From assembly GCA_022574555.1 (NCBI GenBank), contig JACZRV010000015.1, positions 1 through 47,121 of the forward strand: a stretch of DNA of 47,121 nt. Reading direction: 5' to 3'. Under the pieces are notes generated by a model, which was not told the origin of the DNA, ran no database searches, and saw only the letters and a list, made by a program, of their open reading frames with translations. Each line of letters begins with the position of its first letter. The stretch's first letter is position 1. This document shows positions 1 through 7,763 of this stretch, piece by piece. Made by a program: the position numbers and the translations under genes. This DNA comes from SAR324 cluster bacterium (GTDB lineage Bacteria > SAR324 > JACQKK01).

Positions 1-18
1 GCTGTTGACGTGAATCAC
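1..18 (-). CDS. Start of the next phage gene (partial, leaves the window)
   Basis: Only the first six codons are in the window. Reading the minus strand, a GTG codon at 18-16 follows an AGGGAG ribosome-binding site at 31-26 with 7 bases between them. The site overlaps the stop of the upstream gpG-like gene (TAG at 32-30), the same tight packing seen through the rest of the block. In Mu-like phages the gene after gpG is normally another tail-joining protein, but nothing can be identified from six residues. Confidence 0.55.
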
Positions 19-29
19 CGGTATTCTCC

Positions 30-476
30 CTAACGACCCAACGTTTCTTTAACGTGCCGAGCCACCCCGGGCACGATTAGCTTGCGTACTTGTGTTGCAT
101 CCGGGAACAACGGCCGTCGCGGAACCCCCAGTCCAAACTGATGCACCGCGGCATAAGGAGCGAGGTTGGTCACCACTACTCGCCCGGCATCGACGCGGAC
201 TGTGAATTCACGTCGCAACCGGCCGGTCGCAACAAGGGGTGAGAGACTCCGGCCCTTTCGCCGCTTTGCTCGCAGCGTAGCGGGCGCCAGTGCCGGCCAC
301 CCACCTGGGAGTGAATCGAGTCGACTGCCACGGGCACGAAAATTTCTGGCGACCCAATCGTTCAGTTCGGATCCCGCCTGCCGATGAAGCGGACGGAAAT
401 CGGCCAATTTTGATCGGACCCGACTCATCCGCCCACGCAGGCGATCCAGTTCTTTAGCTCCATGAACCGTGATCAC
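30..476 (-). CDS. Phage virion morphogenesis / tail completion protein (Mu gpG-like)
   Basis: A 148-residue protein resembling the Mu gpG (phage virion morphogenesis, tail completion) family, which acts where heads and tails are joined. The N-terminal half is basic and helical. The diagnostic part is the C-terminal half, where YAAVHQFG (108-115) is followed by PRRPLF (119-124), the usual 'Y..iHQfG....PaRPFl' pattern of the family. The ATG overlaps the end of the DUF1320 gene by four bases, so translation is probably coupled. The order DUF1320 then gpG-like matches Mu-type structural operons. Family assignment rests on the motif and on gene order; no similarity search was run. Confidence 0.75.
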   Translation of the reverse strand: MITVHGAKELDRLRGRMSRVRSKLADFRPLHRQAGSELNDWVARNFRARGSRLDSLPGGWPALAPATLRAKRRKGRSLSPLVATGRLRREFTVRVDAGRVVVTNLAPYAAVHQFGLGVPRRPLFPDATQVRKLIVPGVARHVKETLGR

Positions 477-916
477 CGGTCGGCCTCCTTTTCTTCCCGG
501 AGGCGATCGGGATCGACCCTCTGCTCCGCGCTTTCTCTCATGTCGAATATGGGCTTGAAATCCTGGGTCGTGCTCCAGATTTCACCCAGGCCCGTATTAC
601 TGTAAACCGTGTCCCCGCTGGTGGTTGTCATGGCTTCGGTGCCGTTGCGCAGACCCTCGATTCTGCTCTTGATGCCTTGTGACAGAGATTCCGCGTCCCG
701 TGGGTCTTTGCTCCGCTGCAAAATCAGCAGATACGCAAGGTCTAATGTGATGTCCTTCGCGGTCAGGTTATTGGCCGAGAAAGGGAGGGTGAAATACGGT
801 GCCAGCATCGTCTCCAGCCGAACCGAGGCATGGTGCAGGAAATGACTGGTCACCTCCGCTTCGGTCAGTTTGGTTGGGTAGCGCTCTTGAAACTCGGTAT
901 AGGTGGCATAGGCCAT
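473..916 (-). CDS. DUF1320 family phage protein (Mu gp36-like)
   Basis: A 147-residue protein with the layout of DUF1320 (Mu gp36-like) head-tail region proteins. It opens with a 'MAYATYTEFQERYP' segment, has a central helix with ITLDLAYLLILQR, and carries a following stretch rich in acidic and basic residues. Proteins of this family are encoded between the capsid and tail completion genes in Mu-like phages and are thought to be structural adaptors. Its ATG overlaps the stop of the large glycosyltransferase gene (TGATG at 918-914), and its end overlaps the gpG-like gene. The overlap on both sides shows that the glycosyltransferase gene is transcriptionally and translationally built into the phage operon. 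Confidence 0.7.
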   Translation of the reverse strand: MAYATYTEFQERYPTKLTEAEVTSHFLHHASVRLETMLAPYFTLPFSANNLTAKDITLDLAYLLILQRSKDPRDAESLSQGIKSRIEGLRNGTEAMTTTSGDTVYSNTGLGEIWSTTQDFKPIFDMRESAEQRVDPDRLREEKEADR

Positions 917-3867
917 CAGAAGTATTTCTCCTCGAATATGGCCGTTTTTTCGCGCATCATGGCCTGGGTGAGCTTGTGAATATCATCGGTGTCGATGAAC
1001 CGGCCACGAACAGGTTGGGGGGATCTGCCATTGAGGTCTCCGATCCCGGCTCTTGACGCACCTATCGATACCTCGTAGTCGATCCCATCTCCCGCGATCA
1101 ACTGCACGGCCTCGGAATAGTAGGGCAGTGCATCCACGGCCATTCGCACCTGGCCGCCAGCCAAAAGATCACGCCACAGAGCGATCGCCTCTTCGGCCTG
1201 CAAACGCATCCGGGGTGTCACGGGGCTGCCTTGTTCCAATGCGTAACGATTGAGATGCGCGAGGTCGCGGATCCAGAGAAACTTCCCCAGCAGCCGGTCC
1301 GGATTGATCTTCCTGTCACGCACCATCAGCGGGAGATTCCTGTGAAATCTTTGCCGCCTGATGGCTTCCGTGTCGTAGCCGCCATGGCATATCGCTATGT
1401 CTGGCAGCAGCAGGACGTGCCGAAACCCTTTGTTGAGGCCCCTTTCGGGATGTTCATGAATAAGTCCAAAGAACTTTACGCCCTCCCGCCGGCGGAACAA
1501 GCGGCACGGCATATCGGTTTTGATGATGCCTTCCGGTTCCACGGAGTAATGATGTTGCTTGATCGCGTAAGCGTCGTATCCATTGGGGCGGAGATACTTC
1601 GCCAGCCGTTCGGGCCATTCGAAGACCTCGTCGTCGTCTATCCAGAGCACCCAGTCCCCCCATGCCCGCTCCAATGTTTGATTACGCGCGGCAGCAAAAC
1701 CGGTTTCCAAGGGGGACTCGATGGGGAAGGATTCCGCCCCATAACGCTCCGCGATGGCCCAAGCCGGTCCTAGCTTGGACGTGCTGCCGTCGATCGCGAT
1801 CACGAGCTGGTCCGCAAAGAGCCGGATGCTGTCCAGCGTGCGGGCCAGGCTGTGTCCATCATCACGACAAATCATGCAGATGCTCACCGTCTCGCGCGGG
1901 GCTTGCCGCACCAGTTTGGCCGCAATATCGATTTTGCCCGAGGGCTCGCCGCCTTCCCGGAAAATCACACGGTAGGCCCCAAGCGGTTCACCGAGTTCGG
2001 TGTCGCGGACGGGAACGGAAACAACCTGGTAATCAGGCTTGTGTCCCCACAACGCCAGCAGATCCGGTCGTTCCAGGTGGTGAATGTGCGTGCGGAAAGG
2101 AATGGTCTCGTAGCTTTCCGCTTCCCAAGGCCCGTAGGGTACGGTCAAGCAAATCGTGCCCCCCGGCACCAGGTTTCTTTCCAAACGGTCCACGACCTGA
2201 CCCGGATCGGGTACGTGTTCCAGCACCTCGCAAGCCACGATCAGATCGTAGATGCCTTCGACGGACCCGGCCTCCCCCTCCACCAGGCGGACATTGGAGA
2301 GCCCCTCCCGTGCGATATATTGATTGCCCGCCGCCACGTTCGACGGGGCGATATCCACTCCCGTGAATGAAAGTCCTGGATATCGGCGGGCGAGGGCACA
2401 CGTGAAGTGGCCCTGACCGCAACCGAAATCGAGCACGCGAGATCCCTTAGGCAACCGGGAGACCTGTTCTTCCACCACACGCAGTCGAGGTATGGACATC
2501 ACGCGATCGGGATCGGCAAGCCCATGATCCAACCCTTGTTCGTCCTGCCAGCGGGCAATGGCCTCGTAATGCGATCCATAGGTGTTCTCGTCGACAAACC
2601 GATAGTGTTCGTTCAACTCGCGTTTGACCGCCTCATCCAAACCCGAATCCCCGCATCCCGTCCGCCTGGACAAATCCAGACAGGCCATGATGTCCGAGTT
2701 TCGGATGAGGTGGCGTGCGAGACGGCGCGGCGACGAACATTTTTCGCGAAGCACGTTTTCCGCGAGATTGAGCACGGACTTAGCGGGGGTTTGCCACTCG
2801 TATTCCCCGGACTTTGCCAGGGCCCGCCGGTGGAGATCATCCCAACGCGGAGCATCGCGCCGCAGCTCCAGTATCTCCCTCTCGAAGCGTTCGGAAATCC
2901 GCTCCGGATCGGGATCGATCAGTATGGCGCCGGCTCCTTCCAAAGTTTCAGGCAGAGCCGCTACCCGAGTGGTAACGATGGGGGTGCCCGCCGCTTGGGC
3001 TTCCATAGCCGTGATACAGCTCACCTCCTCGAATGTGGTGGGATAAACATGGAGATATGCGGAACCCATCAAGTCAGCCAGCTCTTTCTTGGATTTGGCT
3101 CCGATCAATTCCACGTTGGAAAGCTCGCGACAGCGGCTCCACAACCGCTCGTAAAGGGGACGCATCTGGGCCGTCGTGTTGTCGTAACCGGCGACGAGCA
3201 GGGTCAAATCCGGATCGCTGCTCCCCAGGCGCTCCATCACACCACCCGGTTCCACGAGAAAGGACAGCCCGCGTTCGGGACGCGACGAGTAAATCAGCAG
3301 GCCCCCAGCTTTTTTTCTTTCAGCGGGAGCATCGGTGTCTCCTTCCGGACGCGCGGATGTGAACAGCGCCGGGTCGATCCCGTTGCGTATCACCGCGAAA
3401 ATATCCTCGGGCATGCCATAAACGGTTGCAATCTGCTCCCGATGGAAATCGGACACAGCCAATATCCGGTCCACGTTCCAAAGCTGGGAAGACATCGCGG
3501 GCTGGTGCCGTTTCAAGGCCAGATCGTGGCTCCACCAAAGGTTGACCTTACTCGCGAAGCGCCGCCGGAATCCGTCTGGCACGCGCTGGATGATCAACAC
3601 GTCGTGGGGCGTCGAGGTGGCATACCATTCGAAATCGCGGCCCAGAGGCGCGCTTTGGTCGGGTTCTCCGACGGATAGGTAGCGGACGCCGTCCCATTTC
3701 CCGGCCATATCGGGTGGGATGTGGGTGAAAACCGTCACTTGAGCGCCCATCCGTGCCATTTCCCTCGCCAGGTAGAAAGCCGCGCTTTCCGACCCGCCAA
3801 GGCTGTGCCCCTCGTCGATCGTTCCGCCATGAAAGGGCATGCCCGGACAATAGACAATGATGTGCAT
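916..3867 (-). CDS. Three-domain glycosyltransferase - methyltransferase - glycosyltransferase fusion
   Basis: A 983-residue, apparently cytoplasmic protein. Residues 1-370 look like a GT-B glycosyltransferase (GT4 type): an N-terminal LGGSE loop (23-27), a NGIDPALF segment (162-169), and a donor-site EEVSCITAMEAQ run (280-291). Residues 475-590 are a class I SAM methyltransferase with motif I DFGCGQG (480-486), the acidic GVDIAPSN strand end (503-510) and CEVLEHVPDPG (546-556). Residues 660-890 are a GT-A glycosyltransferase of GT2 type, with SICMICRDD (662-670), an AIDGS strand (691-695) and the metal-binding IDDDE (743-747). All catalytic landmarks are intact. It starts one base after the stop of the second glycosyltransferase and overlaps DUF1320, inside a capsid operon. 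Likely role, by inference: building a methylated glycan on a virion protein or on the host surface. The substrate is unknown. Confidence 0.8.
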   Translation of the reverse strand: MHIIVYCPGMPFHGGTIDEGHSLGGSESAAFYLAREMARMGAQVTVFTHIPPDMAGKWDGVRYLSVGEPDQSAPLGRDFEWYATSTPHDVLIIQRVPDGFRRRFASKVNLWWSHDLALKRHQPAMSSQLWNVDRILAVSDFHREQIATVYGMPEDIFAVIRNGIDPALFTSARPEGDTDAPAERKKAGGLLIYSSRPERGLSFLVEPGGVMERLGSSDPDLTLLVAGYDNTTAQMRPLYERLWSRCRELSNVELIGAKSKKELADLMGSAYLHVYPTTFEEVSCITAMEAQAAGTPIVTTRVAALPETLEGAGAILIDPDPERISERFEREILELRRDAPRWDDLHRRALAKSGEYEWQTPAKSVLNLAENVLREKCSSPRRLARHLIRNSDIMACLDLSRRTGCGDSGLDEAVKRELNEHYRFVDENTYGSHYEAIARWQDEQGLDHGLADPDRVMSIPRLRVVEEQVSRLPKGSRVLDFGCGQGHFTCALARRYPGLSFTGVDIAPSNVAAGNQYIAREGLSNVRLVEGEAGSVEGIYDLIVACEVLEHVPDPGQVVDRLERNLVPGGTICLTVPYGPWEAESYETIPFRTHIHHLERPDLLALWGHKPDYQVVSVPVRDTELGEPLGAYRVIFREGGEPSGKIDIAAKLVRQAPRETVSICMICRDDGHSLARTLDSIRLFADQLVIAIDGSTSKLGPAWAIAERYGAESFPIESPLETGFAAARNQTLERAWGDWVLWIDDDEVFEWPERLAKYLRPNGYDAYAIKQHHYSVEPEGIIKTDMPCRLFRRREGVKFFGLIHEHPERGLNKGFRHVLLLPDIAICHGGYDTEAIRRQRFHRNLPLMVRDRKINPDRLLGKFLWIRDLAHLNRYALEQGSPVTPRMRLQAEEAIALWRDLLAGGQVRMAVDALPYYSEAVQLIAGDGIDYEVSIGASRAGIGDLNGRSPQPVRGRFIDTDDIHKLTQAMMREKTAIFEEKYF

Positions 3868-4923
3868 TTATCTTCCTTGAAAGATGGGTTCCCAGTAACG
3901 AGCCACCACCGTACGCCAATCCATGACGGGGAACGTGGCCGAGTCATGGATGGTTTCGCCACCTTCGATGAATTCATCGTAGGCGATCCATTGGGTGACC
4001 GTATCCTGCAGGGCTCCGATGCGGTTGACGACGCTCTTCGCGCCGCAATAGGCTGCCTTGACAGCGTTCAGGCAAAACAGCTCACTCTCCGCCCGGTTCA
4101 GCGGATGAAGCCAATATTCGGCTTCCCAATACGCGGCCGCCAATTCTTCCCGGCTGACCTGCCCCCGAAAGCGGATCCCCTCCTGCCCCATCAAGCGCTC
4201 GATGCCCTCCCGAAAGGCAACCGCCTGCGGATTTTGGAAATTACATAATCTGAATTGGCGCCAGCCATAAAACACGTCCAAGGTGATACCCGGACGATGC
4301 AGTCGGATACGGGGCCAATCCCGCAATAGGGTCAGAAGACCGCGGTCTGGCGAGCTCGCGTAGATCGCCCGCTGCGGCACCGTCTGGCGCTGGAGTCGAT
4401 CGAGGTGAGACAAGTCTATCCCGTGAGGAATCACCAACGCTTTGGACGATTCCAGCCAGGGCATCGCCTCTCGATGAAATGACGTCAGGGTCAAAAACAC
4501 ATCGATCCTGTTGAGCATTTTCGCAGGCCAGGGCTGCTCCACGTCACTGCTCCAATGGATGCACCGTGTTGCCCTGGCCCCCATGGCCCATGGATGGACC
4601 GACTTCCAGGTAACGAGCACATCTCTGGCCTGGTACGGGTTGAACCGGACATGGGGCAAATAGGTAACCCCTCTGCGAGTCGTCTCCTCGCCTGGCCGGG
4701 AAGAATTGTGGAATATGCGGACCTGATGACCCCGCTCCGCAAGCGATTCCGCCCATAATACCAGGCACTCCTCGCTGCCCCCGAGTCCCTCGTCGAGATC
4801 GTAGGGCGACCAGCCGCCGGCGACAAAATTGCACCAAAGGTCGACGGCACGCGCGGATTGGGCGGGCGGTTCCGCATCCCTCGCCGCCGAAGCGAGAGAT
4901 TCCGGCAAGGTAGAGGGGTTCAT
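3868..4923 (-). CDS. Glycosyltransferase, GT4-like, in the phage late operon
   Basis: A 351-residue GT-B fold glycosyltransferase. Visible landmarks are a DEGLGGSEE loop near residue 46, an IHWSSDVEQPWP segment, a LVIPHGIDLSH linker, and a late LFCLNAVKAAYCGAKSVV donor-site region with the expected glutamate. It shares the 'DEG..LGGSE' opening and overall layout with the first domain of the adjacent fusion, so the two probably arose by duplication. The stop of this gene and the ATG of the fusion are directly abutting, and its own ATG overlaps the end of the small upstream ORF (ATGA at 4923-4920). It probably acts in the same glycan pathway. Substrate and acceptor cannot be told from sequence. 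Confidence 0.75.
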   Translation of the reverse strand: MNPSTLPESLASAARDAEPPAQSARAVDLWCNFVAGGWSPYDLDEGLGGSEECLVLWAESLAERGHQVRIFHNSSRPGEETTRRGVTYLPHVRFNPYQARDVLVTWKSVHPWAMGARATRCIHWSSDVEQPWPAKMLNRIDVFLTLTSFHREAMPWLESSKALVIPHGIDLSHLDRLQRQTVPQRAIYASSPDRGLLTLLRDWPRIRLHRPGITLDVFYGWRQFRLCNFQNPQAVAFREGIERLMGQEGIRFRGQVSREELAAAYWEAEYWLHPLNRAESELFCLNAVKAAYCGAKSVVNRIGALQDTVTQWIAYDEFIEGGETIHDSATFPVMDWRTVVARYWEPIFQGR

Positions 4924-5102
4924 GCGCCTGTTCGGCTGTTGGGCAAGCCCCTATCCTCGGGTGCGGACTTTGCGCTCACGAGCGTTCGCAAGACGCCCCA
5001 CGAATCGGGGCGGGCCTTCTTATCCGCCCGATCTTTCTTGAACTGCTCCATTTTCTCCCGAAACAACGGATCGCCTTTGTCGGGATGTTCAGGTGTCAGC
5101 AT
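4920..5102 (-). CDS. Small hydrophilic ORF between capsid and glycosyltransferase genes
   Basis: A 60-residue, highly charged reading frame with no recognisable domain. Support for it being real: a GGAG-type ribosome-binding site about nine bases before the ATG, a four-base ATGA overlap with the downstream glycosyltransferase start, and the strict gene packing of the block. Against it: a 160-base gap separates it from the capsid gene, and proline and lysine richness makes the composition look low-complexity. It may serve mainly to couple translation of the glycosyltransferase. Confidence 0.5.
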   Translation of the reverse strand: MLTPEHPDKGDPLFREKMEQFKKDRADKKARPDSWGVLRTLVSAKSAPEDRGLPNSRTGA

Positions 5103-5262
5103 GGTTCTTGCTCCGGTAGTGCTGCGCGTTTAAATAGTGCGGTGCGTTTGGAATCGCATCCGAGACCGAATCCCCCGGCCGTTGGCGGTTTTTAGAAGTA
5201 CCCCATCGGCAGTGGCCCGGAACGAATCCTGACTTTAGGAATCCACACCCAATCCTCGCGGA

Positions 5263-6225
5263 CTAGGTGCTGGAGGTTACGTTGGTGATCAAAAATCCCA
5301 ACGGACTCGCCGTAATGATTTCGTCCTGGTAGTAACCGATTTCTACCTCCGAACAATGGCGCCGGCTGTCGTATGGATGCCGTTCCACGTGCATATTCGG
5401 GATTTCGTCGGCGCTCCAGCGGAAATAATAACCGAACGACGGCGCCTCGATGCTGGCTTGCTCCGGGGCGTAGTAGGCGACGACATGATCTCCCCACACT
5501 TGGCCCAGATTCATGCTCTGGCCTTCTTCCCCCGAGTTGTACCAGGCGTTGCCGACAAGGACTTTCATTTCGAGCAAATCTTCGATCTGCGCGGCGGACG
5601 GGTACAGTCCGCCTCCGCTAACGCCAGGACTGGTCGCCTTGTCGATCACGTTGACGTTGCGCCGAAAATTGCGCCAGGCCGTGCCCGAGAACAAGATGTG
5701 ATTGGGCCGATAACCCGTAGCCACCTCCACGTTATCCACCGCGATCCAGATATCTCCCATCGGATCTGAATTGGTGTAGTCGGTCCACGCCGAACTGACG
5801 GCAGCCGAAGAGCCCACATTACTGGACGACGTGACCTGATTGGCCACGCGGATCTCCCAATCGAGAAACAACGCGTCCTGGAGCCGCATTACACGGCCCT
5901 CCTCGAACTGGCGAACGAAGACCGGGTCGGCATTGGCCCGGTCTTCCACCGTAACATCGGCTTTCAAGGCAAAATTCTCGCAATAGAAGCTCGCGCTGGA
6001 AACCCTCGCGTGGATCTTGTTTGCCTCGGCGCCTCGGGAGCGTTTCGTGTTTTCCCGCCGGAACAGGTCGGCCTGTTCGTAGATGACGTACGTATCCGAT
6101 TGCTTCGGCACGGGCACGACGGGAAATATCTCGTCGGCGATGAATCCGGCTGGCCGGTAATTGATCGCGACGTTGGACAAATGATGGTCGATATGGATGG
6201 CATGGCCCTGTAAATACCCGCTCAT
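5263..6225 (-). CDS. Phage major capsid protein
   Basis: A 320-residue protein in the position of the major head protein, after protease and decoration protein. The N-terminus has the typical 'hLsnvAinyrp.gFIAdeIFPvVpV' pattern (about 14-41) seen in a large group of HK97-fold coats. A middle segment VRQFEEGRVMRLQDALFLDWE is followed by ANQVTSS, as in the helical spine region. The C-terminal half contains RPNHILFSGTAWR and EDLLEMKVLVGNAWYNS, characteristic of the axial domain. It lacks clear identity to Mu gpT, so the capsid may belong to a different coat family than the Mu-like portal and protease. The gene ends 160 bases before the next ORF and starts immediately after the decoration gene stop. 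Confidence 0.85.
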   Translation of the reverse strand: MSGYLQGHAIHIDHHLSNVAINYRPAGFIADEIFPVVPVPKQSDTYVIYEQADLFRRENTKRSRGAEANKIHARVSSASFYCENFALKADVTVEDRANADPVFVRQFEEGRVMRLQDALFLDWEIRVANQVTSSSNVGSSAAVSSAWTDYTNSDPMGDIWIAVDNVEVATGYRPNHILFSGTAWRNFRRNVNVIDKATSPGVSGGGLYPSAAQIEDLLEMKVLVGNAWYNSGEEGQSMNLGQVWGDHVVAYYAPEQASIEAPSFGYYFRWSADEIPNMHVERHPYDSRRHCSEVEIGYYQDEIITASPLGFLITNVTSST

Positions 6226-6627
6226 TTATGCAGTCTCCCCTGAATCGCCCATGTAGGCGATGGTTGCGAAATTAAAGGCCCCGGTTCCGACTGAGCCGGA
6301 ACCGACGGCGGTATCCAGGCATCGGCCCACCACGTAGCTTCCCGACGCGGCTTCGACGCAGTAGCCTGATGTGGTCACGGTAAGCCTCCTGCCGACCGCA
6401 ACGGCCGCGCCGGCGGTAAATTTGAGGACACCGGCATATCCCAGGGTCACGTGCTCGGCGGTCTTTCCGCCATAGACCAGAATGCCGCCGGCCTCCCGGC
6501 CGTTGTTGGCAACTTTGCCGTCGTCCAGGGCCACGGCTTTGAACAGCGTTCCGCTACCTGGCGTGAAATCGTCGAGATCCTCGCCTGCCGCGATAGTCCA
6601 GGCGAAGTATTGTCCTTCAACAGCCAT
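6226..6627 (-). CDS. Capsid decoration / cement protein (DUF2190-like)
   Basis: A 133-residue, glycine-, alanine- and valine-rich protein of the size and position expected for a head decoration protein. The pattern of short beta strands broken by glycines (for example AGVLKFTAGAAVAVGRRLTV, then YVVGRCLDTA) matches DUF2190-type cement proteins that stabilise expanded HK97-fold capsids. The stop adjoins the major capsid gene start exactly and the start lies three bases after the protease stop. Function is assigned by position and composition; close family membership was not tested. Confidence 0.65.
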   Translation of the reverse strand: MAVEGQYFAWTIAAGEDLDDFTPGSGTLFKAVALDDGKVANNGREAGGILVYGGKTAEHVTLGYAGVLKFTAGAAVAVGRRLTVTTSGYCVEAASGSYVVGRCLDTAVGSGSVGTGAFNFATIAYMGDSGETA

Positions 6628-6630
6628 GTC

Positions 6631-7659
6631 TTAACCTCCCGTGTTGGCTTTCAGGGTGTAATCCCGATAGGAACGGGCCAGATGGGGGTTGGTCTCGAGG
6701 ACATACGCCGCCGCCCGCCCGTAGTTCAGATTCAATTCGATCATTTTTGCTGAAGCCAACCGCGCCAAGGAGAGCGAGGGGTCGTCGGTTTCGGATTGCA
6801 AATCCGCATCCTGACGCGATACCGCCAGTTCACCATGAGGCAACTGGGCCGGGGTTTCATTGATGAATGCCCTGAGCCAGTCGAATGAGACATTCAGCTG
6901 GGTCTGCTCGGTAAACGTGCGGATTTGTGCGTCAATTTCTCCGAGCAATCGCTCTTTCAGGTGGGGTGGTATTTTTCCCGTCATCACTGCGTTGTCGCAT
7001 ACCGAGGCTGCATCGCGACGTGCCGCATGGAAAGCTTCCTCATTTTTGCGCCGTTCCTGTCGAGCTTTGTAAGCGCGCAGTTCAGTCAACTCGGCTTCCA
7101 GCGCAGTTGCCGCCCCTTCCCCTTCAGGCCGAGTCGGGGCGGAAATCCGCCCGCCATGGGCCGTCAATGTGAAACAACGCGCCACGTTCGTCCCCAATTC
7201 TCCATTTTCCGCTGTTGCCAGGTATGCTGACAAATCTTCCAGATTGGTCACAGCCGGCAGGTCCGCCCCCAGCAAAGCGACGGCCTTAAGTACTTTGCCG
7301 ATCTCTTGCCCTTCGTGGCGCACATTGAAGTACAGTTCCGCCGAAATTCGCCGGTAGCGCCCTTCCCGGATGGCTTCGTGCACCACGTCCGGGACCCCCG
7401 CGAATTTGGCCACGAGCTTGTCGCCCTCCACGCGCAGGTCCTCCACCCAACCGAGGGCCGGATCGCCGTCCATCTGGCCCAACAAAGTTTGATCTTCGTC
7501 GTGACCGAACTTCAGTGGCGGGTTCAAGGAGGCCTTCAGTCGATGAAAATTCCCGGCTATCTCCTCCAGGTCGGCTCTGTCGAACGTCTCCCCGTTCCAG
7601 GTGCCCGTGGAGAATATTTCCGCCTCTATGGTGCGTGTCTTCGGTATGTGATTGGGCAT
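6631..7659 (-). CDS. Phage prohead protease / scaffold (Mu gpI-like)
   Basis: A 342-residue protein. The N-terminal 150 residues match the Mu gpI protease region: FGHDEDQTLLGQMDGDP (51-67) with candidate catalytic H53, then YRRISAELYFN (102-112) with candidate S106, and LLGADLPAVTNL (129-140). Such proteases clear the scaffold and mature the prohead. The remainder is charged and helical (ALEAELTELRAYKARQERR), consistent with the internal scaffold that Mu makes from the same gene, and an internal start could give a separate scaffold protein. Placed between portal and coat genes, as in Mu-like and lambda-like head operons. Catalytic residue choice is inference from the family pattern. Confidence 0.8.
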   Translation of the reverse strand: MPNHIPKTRTIEAEIFSTGTWNGETFDRADLEEIAGNFHRLKASLNPPLKFGHDEDQTLLGQMDGDPALGWVEDLRVEGDKLVAKFAGVPDVVHEAIREGRYRRISAELYFNVRHEGQEIGKVLKAVALLGADLPAVTNLEDLSAYLATAENGELGTNVARCFTLTAHGGRISAPTRPEGEGAATALEAELTELRAYKARQERRKNEEAFHAARRDAASVCDNAVMTGKIPPHLKERLLGEIDAQIRTFTEQTQLNVSFDWLRAFINETPAQLPHGELAVSRQDADLQSETDDPSLSLARLASAKMIELNLNYGRAAAYVLETNPHLARSYRDYTLKANTGG

Positions 7660-7763
7660 CGCTCAACCTCCAAATAGAATGTAATGTCCGAATGTTCCGT
7701 CTCGGTCGAAGATCTGTTTCTTCGCCTTCTGCGGGGGCACCGTGTGGGCCCCGTTTGTAGCGA

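Noticed and set aside
2407..3678. 423-residue plus-strand open frame
   Set aside because: Antisense to the glycosyltransferase domain of the fusion gene; no recognisable motif.
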